Shown here: piece by piece, positions 28,010 to 36,891 of the stretch | Position numbering within the stretch: position 1 is the first letter of the stretch | How the letters are laid out: the number at the start of each line of letters is the position of its first letter | Assembly (NCBI GenBank): GCA_000717735.1 | Contig: JOBE01000038.1 | Coordinates: 1 to 64,000 of the forward strand | Reading direction: 5' to 3' | Length of the DNA stretch: 64,000 nt | Origin: Streptomyces griseoluteus | GTDB taxonomy: Bacteria; Actinomycetota; Actinomycetes; Streptomycetales; Streptomycetaceae | Program-made: the position numbers and the translations under genes | The notes under the pieces: model-generated | Database searches by the model: none | The model's input: only the letters and a program-made list of their open reading frames with translations | Told to the model about the DNA's origin: nothing

Positions 28010-29146
28010 TCAGCCGCCGGACGTGTCCAGCTCGGCTTCCTCACTCACTCCGGCGCAGTCGTAGGGGTCCTTCAACCAGCCGTCCGGCAGGACGACTCGG
28101 TTGTTTCCGGACGTACGGCCCCGGGGACCGTCCGCGCCCACCGGCCACGGCTGGTCCAGGTCCAGCTCGCTCAACTGAGCGCGCAGTTCGTCCAGGGACG
28201 AGGTGATCGCCAGCTTCTTGCGCATCTCGGAACCCACCGAGAAGCCCTTCAGGTACCAGGCCACGTGCTTGCGGAAGTCGATGACACCGCGTGCCTCGTC
28301 GCCCAGCCACTCACCGAGCAGCCGCGCGTGCCGCACCATCGCGTCCGCGACCTCCCTGAGCCCCGGCTGCGCGTACGAACCGGTGCCCTCGAAGCCCGCC
28401 ACCAGGTCCGAGAAGAGCCACGGCCGGCCAAGGCAGCCGCGCCCGACGACCACGCCGTCGCAGCCCGTCTCGCGCATCATCCGCAGGGCGTCGTCGGCCG
28501 ACCAGATGTCGCCGTTGCCGAGGACCGGGATCTCGGGCACGTGCTCCTTGAGGCGCGCGATGGCGTCCCAGTCGGCGGTGCCCCCGTAGTGCTGGGCGGC
28601 GGTCCTCCCGTGCAGGGCGATCGCCGTGACGCCCTCCTCCACCGCGATCCGGCCCGCGTCGAGATACGTGATGTGGTCGTCGTCGATGCCCTTGCGCATC
28701 TTCATCGTGACCGGCAGGTCGCCCGCGCCCGTCACGGCCTCGTGCAGGATCGCGCGCAGCAGCGGCCGCTTGTAGGGCAGGGCCGAGCCGCCGCCCTTGC
28801 GGGTCACCTTGGGGACGGGGCAGCCGAAGTTCAGGTCGATGTGATCGGCCAGGTCCTCCTCGACGATCATCCGCACGGCCTTGCCGACCGTCACGGGGTC
28901 CACCCCGTACAGCTGGATCGAGCGCGGCTGCTCCGTCGCGTCGAAGCGGATCAGCTGCATCGTCTTCTCGTTGCGCTCGACCAGGGCGCGCGTCGTGATC
29001 ATCTCGCTCACGAACAGCCCCTTGCCGCCGGAGAACTCGCGGCAGAGGGTACGGAAGGGGGCGTTGGTGATGCCGGCCATGGGGGCGAGCACCACCGGCG
29101 GCTGCACGATGTGCGGCCCGATGGCGAGAGGGGTGAACGCGGTCAT
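28010..29146 (-). CDS. dusB: tRNA-dihydrouridine synthase, DusB type
   Basis: 378 residues. An FMN TIM-barrel enzyme reducing uridine to dihydrouridine in the tRNA D-loop. Signatures: LAPMAGITNAPFRTLCREF near the start, DLNFGCPVPKVTRKGGGSAL with the catalytic cysteine, VTMKMRKGIDDDH, IALHGRTAAQHY, and VPVLGNGDI-like IPVLGNGDIWSADDA for FMN phosphate. The C-terminal helical domain follows. ATG 29146 begins the usual MTAFTPLAIGPH; another ATG at 29155 is possible. A terminator separates it from ppdK. It sits back to back with nothing: the next gene upstream on the same strand is a regulator 80 bases away. Confidence 0.93.
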   Translation of the reverse strand: MTAFTPLAIGPHIVQPPVVLAPMAGITNAPFRTLCREFSGGKGLFVSEMITTRALVERNEKTMQLIRFDATEQPRSIQLYGVDPVTVGKAVRMIVEEDLADHIDLNFGCPVPKVTRKGGGSALPYKRPLLRAILHEAVTGAGDLPVTMKMRKGIDDDHITYLDAGRIAVEEGVTAIALHGRTAAQHYGGTADWDAIARLKEHVPEIPVLGNGDIWSADDALRMMRETGCDGVVVGRGCLGRPWLFSDLVAGFEGTGSYAQPGLREVADAMVRHARLLGEWLGDEARGVIDFRKHVAWYLKGFSVGSEMRKKLAITSSLDELRAQLSELDLDQPWPVGADGPRGRTSGNNRVVLPDGWLKDPYDCAGVSEEAELDTSGG

Positions 29147-29226
29147 GCGTCCCATTGTCCCGCACCCCGGCGGCCTTCCGTCAGCCGTACCGTCCACGCA
29201 TGGCCGAGCTCACAGCCGGGCCCGTC

Positions 29227-30090
29227 TCACAGCCCGGCCCCCGCCCGCTCGCGGACCACGATGCCGAGGAGCCGCTCGACACCGGCCCTGGTCTCGTCGT
29301 CGAGCGGGACGTAGGTGACGAGGTGCGGCCCGGGGGTCGGGCCCAGCCAGAGGTTGGTGTGCTCGAACCGGAGCAGGCCCACGTGGGCGTTGCGGACGAC
29401 CTTGGTGCGCCCGCCGGGGGCGACCACGTCATGCCGGGCCCAGATCTCCCGGAACTCCGGCGACGCCTCTTCGAGCCGCCGCACCAGCGCCTTCCAGGCG
29501 GGCTCCGCCAGGTGCTCGGCCATGGATGCCCTGAGCTTCCCGGCGAGCAGCGGCAGCAGCTCCGGCAGATCGGTGGCCGCCGTCCGGAAGTCGTCGTTCG
29601 TGAAGGCCAGCCAGAGGGAGTTGCGGTCCTCGCGGGGCAGGGCGTCCAGGTCGCAGAAGAGCCGCCCGAAGGTCCGGTTGTGGGCGAGGAAGTCGAAGCG
29701 GCTGTTCTGGACGGCGGCGGGGACGGGTTCCAGCTGCTCCAGGAGCGCCCGCAGGGCCGGGGTCACGGCCGGGGAGACGGCGCCGGGGTGCGGGTCGGCC
29801 TGGCCCGCGAGGGCGAAGAGGTGGCTCCGCTCGGTCGGGTCGAGGAGCAGGGCGTCGGCGAGGGCGTCGAGGACCTGCGGGGAGACCTGGATGTCCCGGG
29901 CCTGTTCGAGCCAGGTGTACCAGGTGACGCCGACGGCGGAGAGCTGGGCGACCTCCTCGCGACGCAGTCCGGGGGTGCGGCGGCGGCGTCCCCGCGGCAG
30001 GCCGACCTGTTCGGGCGTGATGCGCTCGCGGCGGCTGCGCAGGAAGGCGGCGAGCTCGTGCCGCCGGGTGCCGGGGGCGGCCGTCGTCAT
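29227..30090 (-). CDS. XRE-type regulator with MmyB-like ligand-binding domain (copy 1)
   Basis: 287 residues. Helix-turn-helix of the XRE family near residues 15-80 with the subfamily signature GRRRRTPGLRREEVAQLSAVGVTWYTWLEQ, then the MmyB-like PAS-fold ligand domain (VQNSRFDFLAHNRTFGRLF, LVTYVPLDDETRAGVERL). Such regulators repress adjacent MFS or oxidoreductase genes and may bind fatty acids (MltR/MmyB family). The ATG at 30090 has GGAG 11 bases upstream; a GTG at 30099 is too near it. It is divergent from an MFS gene 109 bases away, with a double palindromic operator between them. A paralogous pair occurs at 61.0-63.4 kb. Confidence 0.9.
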   Translation of the reverse strand: MTTAAPGTRRHELAAFLRSRRERITPEQVGLPRGRRRRTPGLRREEVAQLSAVGVTWYTWLEQARDIQVSPQVLDALADALLLDPTERSHLFALAGQADPHPGAVSPAVTPALRALLEQLEPVPAAVQNSRFDFLAHNRTFGRLFCDLDALPREDRNSLWLAFTNDDFRTAATDLPELLPLLAGKLRASMAEHLAEPAWKALVRRLEEASPEFREIWARHDVVAPGGRTKVVRNAHVGLLRFEHTNLWLGPTPGPHLVTYVPLDDETRAGVERLLGIVVRERAGAGL

Positions 30091-30141
30091 CGTCGTCACG
30101 TCTCCAGGGTGCCGGGGCCTTCAGCCCGTTGCCAGGTGGTG

Positions 30142-30173
30142 CTTGTACCAGGATAAAGACACTCTGGTACCAG
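30142..30173. promoter_or_regulatory. Paired 10-bp palindromes between regulator and MFS gene
   Basis: CTTGTACCAG (30142-30151) and CTGGTACCAG (30164-30173) are near-identical dyads whose centres are exactly 22 bases apart, two helical turns, which suits cooperative binding of two dimers on one face of the DNA. They lie in the divergent promoter region of the XRE/MmyB regulator and the MFS gene. Confidence 0.65.
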
Positions 30174-30199
30174 GCTGAGCGACGGCGGAAGGTCGGGGA

Positions 30200-31678
30200 G
30201 TGACCACGACTCCGACCCCCGCACCGACTTCTCCGGGCCGCACGACCGCCCTGGACGGCGACCCCACAGGACCCACAGCCCCTGTTGGCCCCACAGCCCC
30301 CGCCCTCGGCCGGCTCGGGCTCTTCACCGTGCTCCTCGGCGCCTCGCTCCCCTTGATCGACTTCTCCGTCGTCAACGTCGCTCTGCCGTCCATCGACCAC
30401 GACCTCGCCGCGGGACCGGCCCTGCTCGAACTCGTCGTCGCCGGGTACGGCCTGTCGTACGCCGTGCTGCTCGTCCTCGGCGGGCGGCTCGGCGACCTCT
30501 TCGGCCGCCGCCGGCTCTTCCTCGCCGGCATGGCGGCCTTCGGTCTGACCTCCCTCGCCTGCGGTCTCGCGCCCGGCGCCTGGACGCTGGTCGGGGCGCG
30601 GGTGGCCCAGGGCGCCGCGGCGGCCCTGATGCTCCCGCAGGTCCTCGCGACGATCCACTCCTCGACGTCGGGCCCGCGGCGGGCGAGGGCGCTCAGCCTG
30701 TACGGGGCGACCGTGGGCCTCTCGATGATGGTGGGCCAGATCCTGGGCGGGGTGCTCGTCGCCGCCGATCTCGCGGGCTCCGGCTGGCGGGCGGTGTTCC
30801 TGGTGAACGTGCCGGTGACGGTGGCGGGCCTGTTCCTCGCCCTGCGCACCGTCCCGGAGACCCGGTCCGAGCGCCCGGCGCCGGTGGACGTGCCGGGCAC
30901 GCTGCTGCTCGGCGTCGCGCTGCTCACCCTGCTCGCCCCGCTGACGGAGGGCAGGGCGGCGGGCTGGCCGCTGTGGACCTGGATCGCCCTGGCCGTGTTC
31001 CCGGTCGCCGTGTGGGCGTTCTGGCGGGTGGAGCTGCGGGCGGACCGCGCGGGGCGCACTCCCCTGGTCCCGCCGAGCCTGCTCGGCCTGGTCCCGCTGC
31101 GGCGCGGGCTCGTACTGATCCTGCCGCTCTCGATGGGCTTCGGCGGCTTCGTGTTCGTGATCGCGGTGGCGCTCCAGCAGGGCCTGGGGCTCGGCGCGGT
31201 GGTCTCGGGCCTGGCGCTCGCCCCGATGGCGGTGGCCTTCTTCGCGGCCTCGCTCGCGGGTCCCCGGCTCGTACGGCGGTGGGGCACGCGGGTGGTGACG
31301 GCGGGCGGCACGGTGCAGGCCCTCGGCATCGGACTGCTCGCCCTGACCGTCTGGCGCGCCTGGCCGGACCTCTCGGTCTGGCTGCTGCTTCCCGGGATGG
31401 CCGTCGCGGGCCTGGGGCAGGGTCTCCAGCTGCCGGTGCTCTTCCGGGTGGTGCTCTCCGAGGTCCCGCCGGAGCGGGCGGGCGTGGGCAGCGGCGTCAT
31501 GGTGACGACCCAGCAGTCCGCCCTGGCCCTGGGCGTCGCGACGCTCGGCTCGCTGTTCCTGAGCCTTGCCGCGTCCGTCGGCTCGGGCACGGCCCTGACG
31601 GTGACGCTCCTGGTCCAGCTGGCGCTTGTCCTGCTCACGGCGGCGCTGTCGCTGCGGCTGCCGAGGACGGTGGGGTAG
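30200..31678 (+). CDS. MFS transporter, DHA2 (EmrB/QacA) type, copy 1
   Basis: 492 residues with about 14 membrane helices after a Thr/Pro-rich tail. The first helix carries the DHA2 signature PLIDFSVVNVALPSI, motif A is GGRLGDLFGRRRLFLAG and the motif C region is QILGGVLVA. The final cytoplasmic edge is LRLPRTVG. Exports drugs or metabolites by proton antiport. GTG start; adjacent to and divergent from its likely repressor. A 15-bp terminator stem follows. Confidence 0.9.
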   Translation: MTTTPTPAPTSPGRTTALDGDPTGPTAPVGPTAPALGRLGLFTVLLGASLPLIDFSVVNVALPSIDHDLAAGPALLELVVAGYGLSYAVLLVLGGRLGDLFGRRRLFLAGMAAFGLTSLACGLAPGAWTLVGARVAQGAAAALMLPQVLATIHSSTSGPRRARALSLYGATVGLSMMVGQILGGVLVAADLAGSGWRAVFLVNVPVTVAGLFLALRTVPETRSERPAPVDVPGTLLLGVALLTLLAPLTEGRAAGWPLWTWIALAVFPVAVWAFWRVELRADRAGRTPLVPPSLLGLVPLRRGLVLILPLSMGFGGFVFVIAVALQQGLGLGAVVSGLALAPMAVAFFAASLAGPRLVRRWGTRVVTAGGTVQALGIGLLALTVWRAWPDLSVWLLLPGMAVAGLGQGLQLPVLFRVVLSEVPPERAGVGSGVMVTTQQSALALGVATLGSLFLSLAASVGSGTALTVTLLVQLALVLLTAALSLRLPRTVG

Positions 31679-31688
31679 CGGACAGGAC

Positions 31689-31723
31689 GGAGGGCCCGGG
31701 GCGGCACGCGCCCCGGGCCCTCC
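31689..31723. terminator. Bidirectional terminator, 15-bp stem
   Basis: GGAGGGCCCGGGGCG (31689-31703) and CGCCCCGGGCCCTCC (31709-31723) pair fully over a five-base loop, between the convergent MFS and DUF6243 genes. Confidence 0.9.
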
Positions 31724-31738
31724 GCCGTACCGGTAGAG

Positions 31739-31963
31739 CTACTTCTGACCGGCCTCACCGGTCTCGGCGCCCTCGGCGCCGGCGGTGTTCTCGGTGTTCT
31801 CGGTGCCCTGGGCGCGTTCGCGCATCTTCTTCAGGAGCTCCTGCTTCTGCTCGTCGGCCGTGCGACGGGCGGCACCGGCGCTCTGGACGCCGCCGTGCTG
31901 TTCGTCGCGGGACAGCTTCTTGCGCTGTCCGCCGACGCCGAGGAGGTTGTTGCGCTTGGCCAT
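31739..31963 (-). CDS. DUF6243 family small protein
   Basis: 74 residues, highly charged, starting MAKRNNLLGVGGQRKKLSRDEQ and ending in a Glu/Thr/Gly/Ala low-complexity tail. It matches the small conserved Streptomyces family DUF6243, function unknown; the basic N-terminus and helical middle (TADEQKQELLKKMRERA) could suit nucleic-acid or protein binding. GGGAGA precedes the ATG by six bases. No partner gene is obvious. Confidence 0.8.
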   Translation of the reverse strand: MAKRNNLLGVGGQRKKLSRDEQHGGVQSAGAARRTADEQKQELLKKMRERAQGTENTENTAGAEGAETGEAGQK

Positions 31964-32023
31964 GGGGGTTCTCCCGTGCAGTGAGGTGGGCGGTGGTCGA
32001 GCTCGATCAGCTGGGCTGGGCGC

Positions 32024-32053
32024 TCACTCGTAGATCTGGAAGAACGAAGACAT
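32024..32053 (-). other. Nine-codon ORF upstream of DUF6243 gene
   Basis: ATG to TGA encodes MSSFFQIYE, 60 bases upstream of the DUF6243 start on the same strand. There is no recognisable ribosome binding site. It is too short to be judged by coding bias and may be chance; listed as a candidate leader peptide only. Confidence 0.2.
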
Positions 32054-32114
32054 GTCGGTGACGGTACCCCGGCCGCGGGAGGCCGAGCACCACATTTCCC
32101 GGCCACTCTCAGCC

Positions 32115-32140
32115 GAATGACAAATATTGAAATCCGTCAT
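32115..32140. promoter_or_regulatory. Candidate operator upstream of aldo/keto reductase
   Basis: GAATGACA-N4-TTG begins at 32115; ATGAC (32117-32121) and GTCAT (32136-32140) form an inverted repeat with a 14-base spacer. The GAATGACA-N4-TTG string recurs, in reverse, at 33225-33239 directly before the TetR gene, so both are probable sites of that TetR. Confidence 0.5.
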
Positions 32141-32161
32141 CGGTCATGCCGCTCTTGAGCC

Positions 32162-33196
32162 ATGACCACCACCCAGCGCATCCCCACCCGCCCCCTCGGC
32201 ACCACAGGCCCCCACGTCTCCGCCCTCGGCCTCGGCTGCATGGGCATGTCCGCGCTGTACGGCGAGAGCGACCGCGCCGAGTCGATCGCGACCCTCCACG
32301 CCGCCCTGGACGCGGGCGTCACCCTGCTCGACACGGGCGACTTCTACGGCATGGGCCACAACGAACTGCTGATCGCCGAGGCGCTCCGTACCGCCCCCGC
32401 CGCCGCCCGCGACCAGGCGCTGACCAGCGTCAAGTTCGGTGCGCTTCGCACCGTCGAGGGCGGGTTCACCGGCTACGACGGCCGCCCGGCCGCCGTGAAG
32501 AACTTCGCGGCGTACTCGCTCCAGCGGCTCGGCACCGACCACATCGACATCTACCGGATCGCCCGCGTCGACCCCGACGTGCCGATCGAGGAGACCGTCG
32601 GCGCCATCGCGGAGCTGGTCGAGGCGGGCCACGTACGGCACATCGGCCTCTCCGAGGTCGGCGCGGACACCCTGCGCCGGGCGGCGGCCGTGGCCCCGAT
32701 CGCGGACCTCCAGATCGAGTACTCGCTGATCTCCCGGTCCATCGAGGAGAAGATCCTCCCGGCCGCGCGCGAGCTGGGCATCGGGATCACCGCGTACGGA
32801 GTCCTGTCCCGCGGTCTGATCAGCGGTCACTTCACCCGGGACCGGGAGCTGGCGCCCGGCGACTTCCGGGGCATGAGCCCGCGCTTCCAGGGCGAGAACC
32901 TCCAGCGGAACCTGGACCTGGTGGACCGGCTGCGGGCGCTCGCCGACGCGAAGGGCGTCTCGGTCGCGCAGACCGCCGTCGCCTGGGTCCTCGCGCAGGC
33001 GGGACGGCACGGCGTGGACATCGTCCCGCTGGTCGGCGCCCGGCGCCGGGACCGGCTCGCGGAGGCGCTCGGCGCCCTGGACGTCATGCTCGACGCCGCG
33101 GACCTGGCCGCGATCGAGGAGGCCGTCCCGGCCGGCGCGGCGGCCGACGAGCGGTACCCGGCGGCGCAGATGGCACACCTGGACAGCGAGCACTGA
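32162..33196 (+). CDS. Aldo/keto reductase
   Basis: 344 residues, (beta/alpha)8 NADPH-dependent reductase of the YajO/AKR13-like group: LGLGCMGMSALYG, catalytic D-Y pair in LLDTGDFYGMGHNELL, lysine in LTSVKFG, then IDIYRIARVDPDVPIEETVGA, IGLSEVGADTLRRA and GARRRDRLAEALGAL for NADP binding. It reduces an unknown aldehyde or ketone. It is followed after about 45 bases by a TetR gene; both carry the same operator-like sequence. The ATG has no strong ribosome binding site. Confidence 0.92.
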   Translation: MTTTQRIPTRPLGTTGPHVSALGLGCMGMSALYGESDRAESIATLHAALDAGVTLLDTGDFYGMGHNELLIAEALRTAPAAARDQALTSVKFGALRTVEGGFTGYDGRPAAVKNFAAYSLQRLGTDHIDIYRIARVDPDVPIEETVGAIAELVEAGHVRHIGLSEVGADTLRRAAAVAPIADLQIEYSLISRSIEEKILPAARELGIGITAYGVLSRGLISGHFTRDRELAPGDFRGMSPRFQGENLQRNLDLVDRLRALADAKGVSVAQTAVAWVLAQAGRHGVDIVPLVGARRRDRLAEALGALDVMLDAADLAAIEEAVPAGAAADERYPAAQMAHLDSEH

Positions 33197-33220
33197 CCGG
33201 CCGCCGAAAGGGCTCCATGG

Positions 33221-33240
33221 CTAACAAGTACTGTCATTCC
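33221..33240 (-). promoter_or_regulatory. Second operator copy at TetR start
   Basis: On the minus strand this is GGAATGACAGTACTTGTTAG, sharing GAATGACA-N4-TTG with the site at 32115 before the aldo/keto reductase. It abuts the ATG at 33241, which supports that start over the ATG at 33217. Confidence 0.45.
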
Positions 33241-33831
33241 ATGGCCGCCACCGAGACCCTGACCGCAGAGCGCATCCTCGAAGCCACCGAGGAGGTGCTG
33301 CGGCGCTACGGCCCGGCGAAGGCGACCGTCGTGGACGTGGCCCGGGTGCTCGGCGTGAGCCACGGCAGCGTCTACCGCCACTTCCGTACGAAGGCGGCGC
33401 TGCGCGAGGCGGTCACCGAGCGGTGGCTGGAGCGGACGGTCGTGGAGCTCCGCCCGTACGTCGAGGACGGCGGGCCCGCCGACGAGCGGCTCACCGGCTG
33501 GCTGACCGCCCTCTTCGGCCTCAAGCGCCACAAGGCGGGCGGCGACCCGGAGCTGATGGCCACCTTCATGGTCCTCATCGGCGAGAACAGCGCGGTGGTC
33601 GACCGGCACGTGGAGCACCTCGTGGGCCAGATCGCCCGGATCGTCGAGGACGGGCACCGGGAGGGCGTGTTCGCCGCCCCGGAGCGGGACTTCGCGACGA
33701 CGGCCCGCGCGGTCTTCGACGCCACGGACCGCTTCCACGACCCGGCGCACGCCGGCGACTGGTCCGCCCCGGACATCGGGGACGCGTTCGCGGCGGTCGT
33801 CTCCCTGGTGCAGCGCGCGCTGCGGCCCTGA
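33241..33831 (+). CDS. TetR family transcriptional regulator
   Basis: 196 residues. Helix-turn-helix at about 8-55 (TAERILEATEEVLRRYG, TVVDVARVLGVSHGSVYRHFRTKAAL), and a C-terminal TetR_C domain of the YcdC-like type (TARAVFDATDRFHDPAH). Probably represses itself and the aldo/keto reductase. An in-frame ATG at 33217 would add MANKYCHS but would place the operator inside the gene; the shorter start is preferred, and the message might then be leaderless. Confidence 0.87.
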   Translation: MAATETLTAERILEATEEVLRRYGPAKATVVDVARVLGVSHGSVYRHFRTKAALREAVTERWLERTVVELRPYVEDGGPADERLTGWLTALFGLKRHKAGGDPELMATFMVLIGENSAVVDRHVEHLVGQIARIVEDGHREGVFAAPERDFATTARAVFDATDRFHDPAHAGDWSAPDIGDAFAAVVSLVQRALRP

Positions 33832-33843
33832 CCGCGTACGGGA

Positions 33844-33875
33844 AAGCCCCCGGCTCCGAAAGGAACCGGGGGCTT
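33844..33875. terminator. Bidirectional terminator between TetR and glyS
   Basis: AAGCCCCCGGCTCC and GGAACCGGGGGCTT pair over 14 positions with one mismatch and a GAAA tetraloop, between convergent genes. Confidence 0.88.
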
Positions 33876-33895
33876 CGCCCTCGAAGCGATCGGAC

Positions 33896-35278
<1,383 letters not shown>

Positions 35279-35344
35279 GGTGCTCTCTTCATTACGACGA
35301 CGAAGTGCGAATGCCACAGGTTACCGGCGCCCGCGGGGCCGGAA

Positions 35345-36814
35345 TCAAATCGGTTCGGCCTCGTCCATCGGGAAGTGGAGGGCGGCCGGCACGCGACTGT
35401 CGACGGCGCTGACCAGGTCGCGCCCCGACTTGTACCAGTCTGCCGCGAAATCGATACAGGCGCCGTTCTCCCCGAAGAGCCGCCGCGCTCCGGAGGGAAA
35501 GATTCCGAGCCCCACGACGTGGTGCCAGCGCACTCCGTGCGCATGGCCCTCGGTCCAGTGCATCAGGCCCTCGCCGCTCAGGTACATCCGTTCGGAGCGC
35601 CCGACGGGTCCGAAGAGTCTCGGCCGGTACTCGTGCCCCTCGTGGAAGTTCCCGTCCAGGGCGCAGGTCTCCTCCTCGAAGGGAAGGTCCGGGCCGGGTT
35701 CGCAGCCTTCGGGCACGGTCAGCACGGCGGTCGAGGGGTACGCGGCGAGGGCGGCGCGGACGACGCCGGGGCCGAACGAGGCGATCCTGTCGCGGACGAG
35801 GGCGACGTCCTGGACCTCGTGGCCGAGGAGGTGCTGCCAGGCCGCGGCCGTGAGCTGGCGGAAGCGCCCCTCGCCGGTGTCGAGGCGTTCGCTCCAGACC
35901 CGCTCGACGTCCCGTACCTCGGCGTCGGTGGGCCCGTCGTCGGCCAGCTCGCGCAGGGCGGCGTCGAATCCTGCGGCGACCTCGGCGGCGCCCTCGACAT
36001 CGGTCTGGGCGACCAGCCAGCAGAACGAGCGGGCGCCTCCGGCGTAGGCGCCGAGGACCTCCACCTCCCCGATCACGTTCCGGGCGACGCGCGGGTCCCG
36101 CGCCGCCCGGTTCCGGGCGACCTCCACGGAGAAGAACCCGGCGGGTGCGCGGGGCACCTCGAAGGAGACGGCGACCGGCATCCCGAGCTCCTCGGGAACC
36201 GCGGTCCAGCGGCCGGTGGTCCCGGGGAGGGGGTGGACGACGGGCCGCTCGACGCGCGGGCCGTCGGGGAGCCGGGGGGCGAGGGCCTTGGGGGGCGGGC
36301 CGGAGAGCGCGAGGACGGCGTTGGCGCGGGTGAAGCGTTCCGCGGCCCAGGCGCGGAGGTCGTCCGCGTCGACGGCTCCGAGGGCGGGGAAGCCCCAGCC
36401 GATCTTGCCGATGCCGCGCAGTCCGTAGCGGTCCAGGAGCTCCCTCTCCTGGAGGTCCTCCCACGGCCTCTCGCGGCGCTTCCGGGCGGTGACGAGGCGC
36501 ACGGCCTCCGCGAGCCCGTCCACGGGGAGGTCGGACAGCGTCCGGCAGAGCCGGTTCACGGCTTCGGCGACCTGCTCGGGGTCTCCGTCGATCAGGACGC
36601 TGCAGTCCTGCACCTCGGTGACGAACTCGACGCCGTCGACCCGTACGCCCGAGTCCCGCACTGCGGCGACGGCGAGCTGGAGGGCGAGGTCGGTGATGCC
36701 GAGGCGGGTGAACGGCTCGTCCTCGATGCCCGCGCCGAGCACCAGCCAGGCCCGGAAGGGGCCGGGGACGTCGTCCCAGTAGAGCGGAATGCCGTTGATC
36801 ACCGTGCGCTGCAT
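35345..36814 (-). CDS. Degenerate M16-like (insulinase-fold) protein, non-peptidase
   Basis: 489 residues. The first 400 resemble an M16 fold (paired alpha/beta domains; ITDLALQLAVAAV, DDLRAWAAERFTRANAVLALSGP, SVEVARNRAARDP, SFCWLVAQTDVEGAAEVAAGFDAALRELADDG), but the zinc motif HxxEH expected in the first repeat is replaced by TDLAL, so peptidase activity is unlikely. The C-terminal 90 residues (YLSGEGLMHWTEGHAHGVRWHHVVG) look like a separate DUF. Divergent from znuA across 76 bases that contain two Zur boxes; it may therefore be zinc-controlled too. Confidence 0.75.
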   Translation of the reverse strand: MQRTVINGIPLYWDDVPGPFRAWLVLGAGIEDEPFTRLGITDLALQLAVAAVRDSGVRVDGVEFVTEVQDCSVLIDGDPEQVAEAVNRLCRTLSDLPVDGLAEAVRLVTARKRRERPWEDLQERELLDRYGLRGIGKIGWGFPALGAVDADDLRAWAAERFTRANAVLALSGPPPKALAPRLPDGPRVERPVVHPLPGTTGRWTAVPEELGMPVAVSFEVPRAPAGFFSVEVARNRAARDPRVARNVIGEVEVLGAYAGGARSFCWLVAQTDVEGAAEVAAGFDAALRELADDGPTDAEVRDVERVWSERLDTGEGRFRQLTAAAWQHLLGHEVQDVALVRDRIASFGPGVVRAALAAYPSTAVLTVPEGCEPGPDLPFEEETCALDGNFHEGHEYRPRLFGPVGRSERMYLSGEGLMHWTEGHAHGVRWHHVVGLGIFPSGARRLFGENGACIDFAADWYKSGRDLVSAVDSRVPAALHFPMDEAEPI

Positions 36815-36854
36815 GGGCCCGCACTGTAGTGCGGCGGAACACACGTCCGACAAT

Positions 36855-36869
36855 TGACAATCGTTTCCA
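36855..36869. promoter_or_regulatory. Zur box 1
   Basis: TGACAATCGTTTCCA matches 12 of 15 positions of the Streptomyces Zur consensus TGAAAATcATTTTCA. It lies 21 bases upstream of the znuA ATG and exactly 22 bases from box 2. Confidence 0.7.
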
Positions 36870-36876
36870 GTTTTGT

Positions 36877-36891
36877 TGAAAATGAGTGTCA
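36877..36891. promoter_or_regulatory. Zur box 2
   Basis: TGAAAATGAGTGTCA matches 13 of 15 positions of the Zur consensus and runs up to the first base of the znuA ATG. Two boxes in phase (22 bases apart) suit two Zur dimers side by side. Confidence 0.75.
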
